From NCBI GenBank assembly GCA_014529385.2, contig CM043963.1, forward strand, positions 95,122,412-95,186,411: a DNA stretch of 64,000 bases, in the 5' to 3' direction. The notes under the pieces are model-generated. The model was given only the letters and a program-made list of their open reading frames with translations, ran no database searches and was not told where the DNA came from. Shown here in pieces: positions 1 through 12,790 of the stretch. How positions within the stretch are numbered: position 1 is the first letter of the stretch; every line of letters begins with the position of its first letter. Made by a program: the position numbers and the translations under genes. The stretch is from Adiantum capillus-veneris (taxonomy: Eukaryota; Streptophyta; Polypodiopsida; Polypodiales; Pteridaceae).

Positions 1-3000
1 TACGTCTGTGCATAGCCCTTTGCGACCAGCCTTGCCTTGTGACGCTCAATGTTACCATCAGCCTTATGCTTGGTTTTATACACCCATTTACAGCCAATAG
101 CTTTCTTGCCACTTGGCAATGACACCAACTCCCATGTGTCGTTTGCTTCCAATGCAGCCACCTCTCCATTCATTGCATCATCCCAATGCACATTTCCAAC
201 TGCATCCTCAAAACATGTGGGATCCACATCCTGTATCACCTTAGCCATGTAGTCTTGGTGATGTGCTAGATACCCATCATAAGTCAATTTCTGAACTGGA
301 TTTCTGACTCTGTTACATCTGCGCGGTCCTGGGTCACTCCTTTGCCCTCTAGCATCTTCTTCTACTTTCCTTACACCAGGTGTCCTGACAGCCGGAATTC
401 CAAATTCCTCATCAAGACTTTGTTCAGAACCATCTGAATCCATGTCTACATGTGAAAAACCTGATGATGCATCAGCCATAAAGGGAGGTTCATCAACCTT
501 TTCCTTTCCTTTTCGTGATACATTCCCTGTACCTGCTAGTGGAGTAACCTGCGTACGTAGTCTACCATTCCATGTCTTCTCAACAGAGCCACGATAAGAG
601 GACTCTTGTGGTCCACTCAAAACCTGTACTGTGGCCTCACATTTTGTACAACCACATCATCTTTTACATCAGCCCCAATAGTGCCATGTGCATTACTGTA
701 CAAGCTGCTCATCTCATCAAAGACTACATCTCTGCTCACTCGTAATTATCGTGTAGTAGGATTGTCGCACCTGTACCCCTTTTGTTCAAGGGAATATCCC
801 ACAAGAATACATTTCTCTGCTTTAGGATCCAATTTCCTATGCAACTCATCTGGTACATGCACGTAAGCTATGCATCCAAACACTTTCAAGTGTGCCAAAT
901 CAGGTTTTGTACCTGTAAACTTTTCCTCGGGTGTTACATCATGCACCGCAGCTGTAGGTGTCCTGCTCATAATGTACACAGCTGTATTTACAACTTCAGC
1001 CCAAAAATGATGAGGCATGTTCTTCTCATTCATCAATGCACGTTCAACCTCTGCAATGTGCCTGTTTCTCCTTTCTGTGACCCCATTCTGTTGTGGAGTA
1101 TATTTGCATGTAAACTGCCTGCGTATACCATGCATTCACAGAAAATCTGAAAAATCATTGGAGAAGTACTCTCCCCCTCCATCTGACCTCAATGTCTTGA
1201 TTTGCATATCTATCTCCTTCTCAATCATGACTTTGAAGTCATCAATGAAAGAGACATAATACCTGCAACCATGTATACTTGCAGTATCGGTTGGACCCCA
1301 AACATCTGTGTGCACCACCTCAAGTGGCTTTTTACATACATTGCGCTCATGTGGAAATGAGCCCTTTGACTGTTTTCCAAACTAGCTTGCAGCACACACT
1401 TTATGCATACCATCCACCTTGAATTTGGGCAAACCTTTTACAATCTGTTTTGATTGCATGCTGCGCAATCTCTACTCATTGACATGGCCAATGCATTTGT
1501 GCCAAATGTCAACATTAGCCACAACACCTGTGCCCTGTGCAAATAATGCAGCTTTTACCTCAGGCATGTCTACATTCATTGTAAACATTCTGCCCACACA
1601 TTTGCCCTCTGTGATCAGTTTACAGCCATTCTGGAAATCTTCTACATAACAACCATTTGGATTGAAGCGAACCTACAAACCCTGCTCAACCATTTGTCCA
1701 ACAAAAACAAGATTCTTTGTAATGTTTGGGACATGAAGTACATCTGCTAAGTACTTTGATTTCCCACTCTTCGTATTTAGAGGTATGTCCCCTACATGAG
1801 AAATGGGGTGAGCTGTGTCATATCCTTTTTGCACATAGCCTGACACATCTGGTTTGCGCATATCTCTAAACCACTCTCCACGAGACGTCATGTGATTAGA
1901 GGCACCTAAATCCACATACCAAACATCATCTTGGGTGGAATTCTTTGCAGTCATTGTATTCATTACATGCTGGATAACAAACATGCGCTCGTTTTTGCTG
2001 TCATCTACATCTCTGCTAGTAGATGCATAGTTGCCCTGATCTCTCTTTCCACTTGCTTTTCCCTTTGGACAGTCACGTGACATGTGACCTCTTTCACTAC
2101 AAGTCCAACATTCTCTGCTATCTGGAGTATGTTGCTGCCTACTTGATCCTGCACCACGACCTCTTTGACTCCCCCTGCCTTGAGACTGCTTTCCCCTGCC
2201 ACCTGTATTGTTTTGATTTGATTGACCTTCTTGAAATTGGCCCCTGCAACCTCTTGGGCCTCAACCACGACCTCTAACTCTACCTCTGTTGGAGTTAGAA
2301 TAGAAGGCCTGTTCAGAATTATTTCTGCCATGAGAAGAAGATGTGTCAAGGTTCTTCTCCTCAAGAATAAGCATAGAAATAAAATCTTGGAACACGGGGA
2401 TGTCGTCTCTTGTATTCATGGAAGACCTGAAATGTACATACTCATCTCCTAGGCCATCCAAGCATGCACGGACAATGTCATCGTCTTCCACTGAGACTTT
2501 AATAGATCCAAGAGCCTCGATGATACTCTTGATCTTCAAAGCATAATCATTGATGGAGAGGTTGTTCCTCTTAACCTGATTTAGCTCCGACTTTAGTTGA
2601 AGCTTCCTGGCCTTGGTGTTCACCTTGAACACGCTGCCTAAGTTTTTCCATGCAATGGCGGGGGTTTTAGCATCCTGTAAATAGCCCATCATGCCATCTG
2701 TGATGTTCATAGAAAGCCAATACATCACTTTGCTCTGGCCTTGTTGCCAGTCCCTCAAAGCTTTTCTTTGTTCTGCTGTAGCATTTGCCTCGGGAATCTC
2801 TGGTTCCTTTTCATTGTCTCCTTCTACATAGTCCCAATAACCTTTTCCTTTTAGGAAATTTGTTATTCTGAACTTCCATGTAGGGTAGTTATTTTTCTCA
2901 AGCTTCTCAGTAACAATCTGACTGAAACCGTCAGACATCTTGAAGCACTAAGACAAAATAGCTGCAATTTGCAAAAACCTACAAGTCTGCTGAACCTGCT

Positions 3001-3200
3001 ATCGTGGTACATGTAACGCTTTCTACACTCAACGAGTGTCCACAATCAAGCATACATACACTGTACTTGTATAGTAAATCTCTGTATACTGCACTTTGGA
3101 GACCTATTCAGAAACTTGTACGAAAAACCCCTACGGGTCGTGGATTGCGAACGAAGGGATTGTGATGCTCTTGCTCTCTTAGCCTCTCTTACCTGCACCA

Positions 3201-3213
3201 GGCTCTGATACCA
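3201..3213 (-). other. Primer-binding site, initiator-Met tRNA type
   Basis: Read on the minus strand this is TGGTATCAGAGCC, the standard plant copia primer-binding site complementary to the 3' end of initiator methionine tRNA. It follows the LTR directly. Confidence 0.85.
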
Positions 3214-3534
3214 TGTAATGAAAGAGGATGCAAGAGAGCTACACAAGACAAGCACAAATCACACAGAGATGGAAAACTTCTTCTTCTTCTTTAAGAAAAG
3301 AGGTTACAAAATGACTAAGTGCTAAAACTGAAAAGTAGCACATATGTACATGCGGTCACTAAGTGTGAACTCACTAGAAGCGTACTAGGCTAGAACTATA
3401 AGTGTAGTCCAGCTGTAGAATCACTGGCAGAGATCCTCCGTGTCGGTCACCTAATGCGCCAGTGAGTAAATGTCGTAAGCGGCCAAGACCCGTAGTGGAT
3501 GCCAGCTCAAGATGTAGAGCTTGACATCTCAACA
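3214..3534 (-). repeat. 5' LTR of the copia element
   Basis: The segment starts TG and ends CA on the plus strand (TGTTGAGATGTC read from the minus side) and directly abuts a tRNA primer-binding site, which fixes its inner edge. The length is about 321 bp, usual for copia. The outer edge at 3534 is inferred from the terminal TGTTG alone, because the partner LTR is outside the window. Confidence 0.7.
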
Positions 3535-3535
3535 C

Positions 3536-3991
3536 TGAAGATGCAGTTTCAGCAACAAGGAGGTCAACAAATCTGAGCAGGTGTTTGCTAATAAAAATTC
3601 TAAAGTGATTGCAGGAACAGGTGTGCCAACAGTAGTTAAGGAACATATTACTAAAGACAAAAGGAAAGGTGCTGCTGTAGAATAGCCTAAAGATGTTAGA
3701 GTGGAGGACACAGAAGCTACAAGAGGAATTCATAACTTAAATGATCCAGTGCAAATGATTGTGGATGAGATACTCTATCAAGACATTGAAAGCACTAAGG
3801 AGGCAGTTATAGTTCAGGTGGATACAGAGGTTGAAGAGTTTGACAAGGAAACTCCAAATATAGCAGCAGTTTCACAACAGACTGAATTCAAGGATCATCT
3901 GGTGGATGTATTTTTAGATCAAGGGATATTGTGGGTTCTCACAATGTTTGAGAAACATTTCCCACTAGGTGTGCCAAGTGTTAGTGCCTGA
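3536..3991 (+). pseudogene. Coding-like remnant of unknown origin
   Basis: An acidic reading frame of about 96 codons (3701-3991) continues upstream in the same frame to the copia boundary past one TAG (3683-3685). It contains stretches such as QMIVDEILYQDIESTKEA and DHLVDVFLDQG. I do not recognise the family. The composition looks like real protein rather than random frame, and the copia element appears to have inserted into its upstream part. It could be a piece of a host exon or of another transposon. Confidence 0.25.
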
Positions 3992-4376
3992 TCTGTCAGG
4001 GCATTCAGGGTATTCAAGATATTATATTTTGAACTGTAACTAAGACCTTTAACTTTTGAACCTTAGGGATATGTGGACATTAGTACTTATATTTTTGGGT
4101 AGTTGTGAATGTGCCTTATGGTATCTGATGGCGTGAGGCAGTTTCAGGATAACTAACGAGGCAGTTCTCTTCCTCTGGATCTCATACTACTGTTTATTCT
4201 CTATAATTGGGTGATGATGATGAATATACTCTGATGGCAGTCTCTTTTCCTCTTCCTTATGGTGTTCTTTGCTTATTTACTTTGCAGTATTGTGTATAAA
4301 TACTTAGTTTACTATTCATGATTCCTGTAAACTACATGTTTCCTGCATTGAATACGTGTTAGGGTTGTGTGCCCCT

Positions 4377-4379
<3 letters not shown>

Positions 4380-4453
<74 letters not shown>

Positions 4454-4500
4454 ATGTGCACGGCCATGGAAGGACTTTGGGGAATTGTGCATTGGTGCTA

Positions 4501-4572
<72 letters not shown>

Positions 4573-4618
4573 CATGTGCACGGCCATAGAAGTACTTTGG
4601 GGAATTGTGCATTGGTGA
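4380..4618. repeat. Tandem duplication of an (AG)n tract plus 50 bp tail
   Basis: Two successive units each consist of a 70 bp (AG)n tract followed by a nearly identical ~50 bp tail (ATCATGTGCACGGCCATGG at 4451 and a close copy at 4571, both ending in TTGTGCATTGGTG). The whole microsatellite-plus-flank was duplicated as a block. No gene was seen between 3992 and 4380 either. Confidence 0.85.
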
Positions 4619-4928
4619 CCGTGGGTGGCTCCCCTCTATTGCACCAGCATTAGGCGGTGGTTATTTGTAGCACATAGTGGTGGCCATCACTGATAGAGGG
4701 GTGTTGATGTGGTAGGTTGTAGGAGGTATATCTGATTCCCAATGGTCTCCATTCTTTTGAAAGGGAAAGAGGACATGCACCTGCACCCCCACTAGAGATG
4801 TGACTAGTGCAAAGGGGAGGGGAGGTAAATTGAGATGAGCAAGGGAGAGAAGCTCCAAGGAAAACCCAAGACCAATGAAAGAGAGAACTTCCAAAGTGTG
4901 CAATGAGAGGGAGAAACTCCAAGGGTGC

Positions 4929-4933
<5 letters not shown>

Positions 4934-4996
<63 letters not shown>

Positions 4997-5064
4997 ATAA
5001 AATAAAATTGTGAAATATGCCACGGGGCACTAGCAATGTCGCTAGTGCCCCCCCCCCCCCCCCC
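4934..5064. repeat. (AG)n tract, small hairpin and C17 run
   Basis: (AG)n fills 4934-4994. A perfect hairpin follows: arms GGGGCACTAGC (5024-5034) and GCTAGTGCCCC (5041-5051) with a 6 nt loop. Its right arm merges into a run of 17 C (5048-5064). The homopolymer is prone to sequencing error. Confidence 0.8.
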
Positions 5065-7159
5065 TGTCAAGAGAAAAGAGCAATTGGAGAGAGCAAGCAA
5101 TCGTACTTCCAAAGTTTCCAAATTGAAGTGTCAGATGATCCGATGAGAGTTTAGTACTAATCCCAAATAGTGTGTGGGACCCCAGTCATTTCTGATCATT
5201 TTTTAATGTTTTTTGGCTATAGATTTTTTTCTACCGTTTGTAGGAGAGCCAAGGAGAGTGAATGAGCTTGATGTGGGGCTTCTTTGTGCAGCTCAATGTG
5301 TGTTTGCAGAGCCCAAGGTATGTGTTTTTACTCAACGATCAAGTGAGTGCATCTTTCATTGTAGGTGATCTTATATATTGTGTTTTTTGGAGCATGGTCG
5401 GGCTTCCACATTCATTTCCTAAGTGTTATTTCATGTGCCCCTTCTCTACATCTGGTGCCAGTATGTGTGAGGTGTGCCGCTTGGGCCATTTTGGTGTGCA
5501 AAATGGAAGGGAGAGACGGTTGTTGTGTGCAGCAATTGTGTGGCCCAAAATGATTTGTGAAATGTGTGTGGGTAGCCAATCTTGGTGGGTGTGAGTGTGT
5601 GGTGATTAGCTTGTGGTGAGCACATTGGTGTGTTGGTGTGTGTGTAGAAGTGTGTCTTTTGAAGGTGTATTCCAAGAGGACAAGGGTGTTGTGAATTCTC
5701 TGAGCTTTAGAGAGGCAAGTGTTGTGTGCTGGGTGTGTTCCCCATTCCCCCTTTGAATCTTCTGGTGCCTCCATGAAGGAGCATGTTGACTGCTTCTATT
5801 TGAAGTTGACCTATGCCAAAGGTCCAAGTTTTGAAGAACAAGTGCTTCTAGAAAACATTTGGTTGGGTTTTTTGATAGTCACTGGGGTCGAAGATGTGTA
5901 AACCTGGCTTCAAGAGTATGGTTTGTTTTTGTTGGAGAAAAGTTTGTCGAGAGATGAAGGTGCTTTTTCCACTCCTGGTTTGTGGTATAACAAGGAAATG
6001 GTACGATGGTATACATGGGGAAGAGAAAACTGATTGTGAAGCCTTGGAAGCGGCTTTTTAAATCATATTTGTGGTGTCCATGTTGATGGACATGCTCATG
6101 AAGGTTGCAGTGGAATGTGCTACGATGGTGCAACAAGTACAAATATTTTCCAAGAGGGATGAAGTAGCCTCAAGTACGGAAGAAGATCAAAGGGATAGTG
6201 CAATATGGAGTGAATTTATTTCTTCTTTGGTTGAGAATGAAGTAGTGGAATACGTGCTTGAGAGCAACCAAGTGAAGTCGACAAGCAGGAGCTGATGTTT
6301 GACCTTGATGGGCCAGTTGATGAGGAAGGGATTGATGATGCTAGAATTGAGTGCATTGCTGTTATGGAGAAGAGCAGGTAGCAGGGAGTGCAAGAGTGTC
6401 CAAACCAGTAGGTATGTTCCATGGTGGATGAAGAAAAATCCTAGGTTGTAGCTTTGTCCAAGCTTTCAAAGGAGGCATGTGAGTCATTGTTGAAAGGTGT
6501 GCTTGTAGGTGTAGCTTTGTAGTGCGCAATCACTTGTATGTAGGGTTTGCTTAACGAGGACCTTGCTTTACATGGTGGGAGGGAGGGTCAGATATGTTCA
6601 ATAAGAATGTTGGATGTATTTGGAGTGTGATGGTGTGCTCGATGATGCTTGGTTGTAGGTGGTCATTGGGTTGATGGATGCTAGAGGCAGCGAAGGTATT
6701 CCATGGGCATCTTGTATGCATGATTGGCGGTGTGCTAGGGTAAAGCACACCGCCAATCATGCATACATGGGAAGATGTTGTAGGTAGATATAGGCAATTA
6801 AAGCCAAATGTATGACCCAAGTGGAGGCCATGCTGTGATGAAGGGGATTGGGCAACCCACGTGAGCTAGAGAAACGCGTAGAAGGAGCCATGTTTGTACA
6901 TATGGTAGAGGTTTTGTGTGTGTACAAAGTGTTGGTTTGGTGGTGCGGTTTCTTTGGTACAATAAGCCCATTTGTGATTGAACATAAACTTCCAACAAGG
7001 GGGTTGGGCAATAGTTGTGCATCCAAAGTTGTTTTGTGATGGAAACTATGTTATGCAGTGCTATGGGTGCATACAGGTGTGGAACAAAGTTCTTATGCAG
7101 GTACAAAATACCTAGGCAAGCAAGTGATAGAAAAAATGTATGTTTAAATTCGTTTCTAG

Positions 7160-7160
<1 letters not shown>
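5065..7160. other. No gene recognised
   Basis: Only short, unrelated reading frames occur on both strands. They look like chance openings in G/T-rich DNA, with no domain motif, no convincing splice pattern and no transposon signature. The hairpin at 6714-6766 is the only sharp structure. Confidence 0.6.
6714..6766. repeat. Perfect 23 bp inverted repeat (hairpin)
   Basis: The arm GTATGCATGATTGGCGGTGTGCT, abbreviated here by its ends GTATGCATG and GGTGTGCT (6714-6736), is matched exactly by its reverse complement at 6744-6766, with a 7 nt loop AGGGTAA. The stem is G+C-containing and not made of simple repeat. It could be a tiny foldback element, a miRNA-like stem or a replication-error palindrome. 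Confidence 0.85.
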
Positions 7161-9150
<1,990 letters not shown>

Positions 9151-9604
9151 AGCTTCAGGCACCGAGTTATGGCTCGGGAAAACCTAAGGCTGATGAAGAT
9201 AAAGGGTGTGCAGATGATTTTTCAAGTTTTTGGTCGCCTTAGATCGTGGACCCAGGAAAGTTGAAAGTCGACGAGGATGGGGAGGATCAAAGCCAACGAA
9301 TGAGGTGATTAGGTGGAGATTTTAATATGGTCATTGGGCTTCTCAGTAGAAAATGGCAGGGTTATGAAGTGGGTAAAAAAACAATGAGGATGGGCATTTT
9401 TTACATGGCCTTGGAAGCCATTCAAAGGAGGGGTACTCCCTACAGCTGCCTCGTGGCCGGGTAATATCCCATATACACAATGACGGAGTTGGGGGGCGTA
9501 CTATATATGTTGGGCCGTGAGCTCATAGTTGATCACAAGGGGAGCATTATGAAAAATGTGGACTCTCCTTGGGCCATATAGGATTAAGGTTAATTAGGCT
9601 CCAG

Positions 9605-9632
9605 CCAATAGGAAGAGAGCAATGTATATAAG
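9605..9632 (+). promoter_or_regulatory. CCAAT and TATA boxes, candidate promoter
   Basis: CCAAT at 9605-9609 and TATATAAG at 9625-9632 lie upstream of the two-exon reading frame at 10218. If used, transcription would begin near 9660 and the leader would be about 560 nt, including the G23 run and the 65 bp tandem repeat. An alternative is that the boxes belong to an old LTR: 9508-9694 starts TGTTGGG, ends TATCA and has a purine-rich GGAGTTGGGGGG just upstream. Confidence 0.4.
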
Positions 9633-9733
9633 TCTAGAACCTAAGAAAGTAGAGAGAATAATAGGGTCGTCCACTCATTTATTGCTTTGTATCATAGAGG
9701 GAGGTGGATGGGTAAAAGAGGGAGGGGGAAAAA

Positions 9734-9756
9734 GGGGGGGGGGGGGGGGGGGGGGG
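9734..9756. repeat. Homopolymer run of 23 G
   Basis: An uninterrupted G23 lies within a purine-rich stretch. It could form a G-quadruplex in the leader of the downstream gene if transcribed, and it is also a classic assembly-error site. Confidence 0.9.
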
Positions 9757-9940
9757 AGTGGTGGGTCCACAGATACGTTTTTGCAAAAACCCTAAAATGT
9801 CAAAATTTTCAAATAAAAAATCAAAATATTCCATCCAAAACTCCCCCCAAACCTACCCTATGATCAAAAAGTCATTTTCTCACTCTAGAACCTTTTTCCC
9901 AAGACTCCCTTCCTCCATAGTCCCTTTCCATAACACAAAG

Positions 9941-10200
9941 CTCTCACTCTCTCTCTAAACTCTTACACCTTCCTCCTTCTTCAAGCTCTCCATTGCAACT
10001 TTAAGCTCCCACTCTCTCTCTAAACTCTGTCTCCCTCCTCCTTCCTCAAGCTCTCCATTGCAACTTTAAGCTCCCTCTCTCTCTCTAAACTTTGTCTCCC
10101 TCCTCCTTCCTCACGCTCTCCATTGCAACTTTAAGCTCCCACTCTCTCTCTAAACTCTGTCTTCCTCCTTCTTCCCCAAGCTCTCCATTGCAATTTCAAG
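9941..10200 (+). repeat. Exact 4 x 65 bp minisatellite, pyrimidine-rich
   Basis: Four units of exactly 65 bp run head to tail. Each contains TCTCTCTCTAAACT, a TCC-rich middle, and CTCTCCATTGCAACTTTAAG at the end; a partial fifth unit follows. The array stops 17 bp before the ATG at 10218, so it would be the 5' untranslated region if the gene is transcribed from the TATA box near 9625. Units differ at only a few positions. Confidence 0.9.
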
Positions 10201-10217
10201 CTCCCACTTAAGCATCC

Positions 10218-11219
10218 ATGGCAAACAATGGTCAAAATAGACGCCCCAAACCCATCATTCAAAGTATGGTTCTCCACAACTCGAAGAATGAGGAGCAGCA
10301 ATGGGAACCTCAGGTTTTTCAAGAAGGTGCGTGGGTCTACATGCAACCTTCCACAATCGGTCCCCATAGTGTTCGTGAAAGAAAAAACGTTGATCTCCAT
10401 TGGAAGGGAAGACTAATAGGCTTCAAGCAAGTAAGAGACAAGGGTACGGTGGCAATCGTTCAACATGTCTTCATGTTTGGACACATGCGTTTACGAGGGA
10501 TCACCAACCCAAGGGAGTTTCCTTGTAATTGTATGTCCCTTGCACTTCAATGGTTTTGGTGGTAACAAAAAAATGGACTTTTTACATCTCACGGACTGTT
10601 TTGTTTCTATGTAGATGTTTTCCCTTCTAGCCTTGTGGAGGAGCAACCACTCTCGTGCCTTTCAGGCACATTTACGGCCATGCATGCAAGTCTTGGGGAT
10701 ATGCTCTTCTCCAACACAACTTCATCAAACCTTTCACGACAAAGGGTGTTCTTCTACACCCACAAGTACATTGTACCTGCAGATGAGGAAGGCTATGGAG
10801 AGATACAACCTTTGGAGGCTACAACCTTGCGTAGCATGGAGTGGCCAAAGCCAGATGCATTCACCGTAATGTCTTTGAAGGCCAAGATTGTAGCTGATGT
10901 GAGATCATCATTAAAATTTGGAAAAGCCTCGCGTTCCGTTGGGCTTGGATGGTGTTGTTTTGCCCATGTCTTCGCTAGCGTCTTTGGATCTTTGCCTTTC
11001 GATCATACAAATACTATGTATGTTTGCAAAGATCTACAATACGATACATTGGAAGCCATCCTTGGCGAGAAGTGGGGGTATCTTGAAGGACTTCACAACG
11101 GAGATCTCTTTTGGTGTCAGGTTGGAAGTTTTGGCATTGCTATCCATTTCATCAAGGTGCGCTCCACCCTTTACATGCGGTACTTCTATGAAAGATGGAT
11201 GTGCAAGCTTGGTGAATAG
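10218..11219 (+). CDS. Hypothetical two-exon gene with BAH-like region
   Basis: Exon 1 (10218-10530) starts at an ATG. An 84 nt intron (10531-10614) has a GTATGT donor and a TATGTAG acceptor in matching phase, and exon 2 runs to a TAG at 11217-11219, giving about 305 residues. An equally phased donor exists at 10525. The run WVYMQPSTIG...LHWKGRLIGFKQV...VFPSSLVEEQPLSCLSGTF...FFYTHKYIVP (residues ~40-165) resembles the layout of a BAH chromatin-binding domain: a W/K-G strand pair, then a -F-S-LVEE-P-S-L-G- segment, then FFYTHKY. I infer this by eye and it may be wrong. The reading frame stays open for 80 codons after the TAG, so the stop may be a nonsense change in a longer protein. The codon pattern and intact splice sites suggest a real or recently real host gene. 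Confidence 0.5.
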
Positions 11220-11465
11220 ATTCCATTGCAATCCACCAATGCTACAATTGAGGTATTTGATATTGCAATCAAATTGTCCAGTGGTGCCGTTGAGACCGTC
11301 CAAGTGAACAAGCATTGGACATTGGCCAACGTACGGGAGCACTTAGTGATGAAGAGTCTTACCACGCACGGAACGAGTTTTTCCGAGCAAAGACAAACCC
11401 GAGCAAGTGTTTGTACGCAATATAGTAAATTTTATCATCAACAAAATATGGTGAGCTCTCTTTGA
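11220..11465 (+). other. In-frame continuation of the gene, ubiquitin-like stretch
   Basis: Directly after the TAG at 11217-11219, the same frame is open for 81 codons to a TGA at 11463-11465. It reads like protein: IKLSSGAVETVQVNKHWTL followed by ANVREHL resembles the first two strands and helix of a ubiquitin-like fold. Either the stop is a nonsense mutation, it is removed by a splice I cannot place (a GTGAAT donor lies at about 11211), or this is a separate remnant. The next 850 bases (11466-12316) hold nothing I recognise. Confidence 0.35.
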
Positions 11466-12316
11466 AAATTTTGGCACAATGTTAAATTTTTCATTCGCTT
11501 TTCATCCACAGTCAGATGGTATTTATTGTTTGTTATATAATGATGCACTACAACAAAAAGAGTTTTCAATGCATAGACTACCTACTAAATTCCAAAAGAT
11601 CAAAGTTTACTTTAAAAAAAAGTAGCACAATATTTGAAAATATTATCTTCTGGCTCAATCTCTATTTATCTAACTGTAATCTCCTCTGCTTCTACTCTTC
11701 TTTGGCTTGGATTTTTCTCACTGGGGCTTCATATGTTTGAGCATGAAGTAAGATTGATAGACTAATAAGATCTTTATACCTTTACTTAATACTCAAGTCA
11801 TCCTATGTTTATTTTTGTAAGGTAAGTGCTCCCTTGTCTGGTACTTTGGTTCTTGATTGTCATTTATACTTGAGAGCATGTGAATCCTTCCTCCTCTTAG
11901 CCACATCAATTTGATAGCAATTTATTGCACCTCATTAGTTCATTTATACACCAATCATCCCTTCCATGTCTCCTCGCCCTGCCCATACTACAAGGTTGTG
12001 ATCTTCACACAAGGTACCCTTTTTACACGACACATGTCCAACAAACACCATTTATTATGAAAGACTTCTTTTGTTACAATAAAATCATGTTTTTCTTTAA
12101 TTGACTAATATATGTCTTTTTTAATTAATTTACAAAAACAACAATCAAAATTAATAGAGTCCTATGCCTAGACTTTTCTAGAAAGACATCATCATAATTG
12201 AAATAAGTTAGCTGGAAACAAATCAAATATTGAGGATCTTTTTACCATACAATGTGACAACTTCAAAGCTTCAATCGAACAGCTTCTTTCACAAAGATTG
12301 AAGATGCTGCTCCTTT

Positions 12317-12648
12317 TCATTTTGAATCATTGTTTGAAAAAATATGGCATATATCAGGAAGGCCATAGCATCCACCACACAATGGGCACATCATCGTCGG
12401 AATATGCTTTACATCTTTGGTCATGTGAAATATACATGCCGCATCAATTATAAGAGGCAAATTCGGATCCAATCTATGAAGATGAACGCCATGCCATACC
12501 CTAAAAGGTGGTACTAGAGCCTTCTTCAAATCTGGAATGATAGTTTCAACAAGAGCGAAGGTCGCTGCAATGACTTTGCATACTAATTTGTTTGCGACAA
12601 ATTTAGTCTGTTCTGAGCTTGTGTCTGCTCGAGATAAGGTGGTATCCA
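12317..12648 (-). CDS. Hypothetical protein fragment, cysteine pair near the end
   Basis: From an internal ATG (12648) this minus-strand frame encodes about 110 residues beginning MDTTLSRADTSSEQ and ending in MMCPLCGGCYGLPDICHIF, a C-x2-C-x2-C...C-H pattern. It could be a small zinc-binding module, or the zinc-binding tail seen after LINE reverse transcriptases. The upstream part of the open frame is (TC)n repeat and is not credible coding. No family is recognised and no partner exon is seen. Confidence 0.25.
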
Positions 12649-12681
12649 TCAAAAAGAACAATGCTAAGTGATAGAAGATGC

Positions 12682-12683
<2 letters not shown>

Positions 12684-12737
<54 letters not shown>
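12684..12737. repeat. (TC)n microsatellite
   Basis: A TC dinucleotide run of about 54 bp lies 50 bp before the left end of the TIR transposon at 12791. Confidence 0.95.
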
Positions 12738-12738
<1 letters not shown>

Positions 12739-12790
12739 AAATGAGAAAGAATATCACTATCATTGGCAAAAACCTTAAGTGTATTTTTAA

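Larger units (their letters stand above)
1..3534 (-). mobile_element. Ty1/copia LTR retrotransposon, 5' part, runs off the window
   Basis: Read on the minus strand the order is LTR (3214-3534), primer-binding site (3201-3213), gag (about 2261-2938, UBN2-type capsid), a CCHC zinc knuckle near 2060-2110 (CWTCSERGHMSRDC), protease and GAG-pre-integrase regions (about 1680-1930), integrase core (about 750-1320, with SDGGGEY and NGVTERRNR) and the beginning of reverse transcriptase at the window edge (KARLVAKGYAQT, 1-60). This order (integrase before reverse transcriptase) defines Ty1/copia. The visible part is broken at roughly half a dozen places, so it is a fossil. The second LTR and the target duplication lie to the left of the window, so age cannot be estimated. 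Confidence 0.93.

Noticed and set aside
4316-4653. Reading frames made of alternating Arg-Glu or Leu-Ser residues
   Set aside because: They are translations of (GA)n/(TC)n microsatellites, not genes. The same applies near 7900-8050, 12650-12740, 14290-14360, 20440-20500, 21220-21290, 23250-23540, 24075-24165 and 29950-30390.
5262-7026. Open frames of 60-120 codons on both strands
   Set aside because: No domain, no codon bias and mutual overlap; they look like chance openings.
9508-9694. Candidate 187 bp LTR (TGTTGGG to TATCA with a TATA box)
   Set aside because: Kept only as an alternative to the promoter call. The purine tract is not adjacent and no partner LTR or coding region was found.
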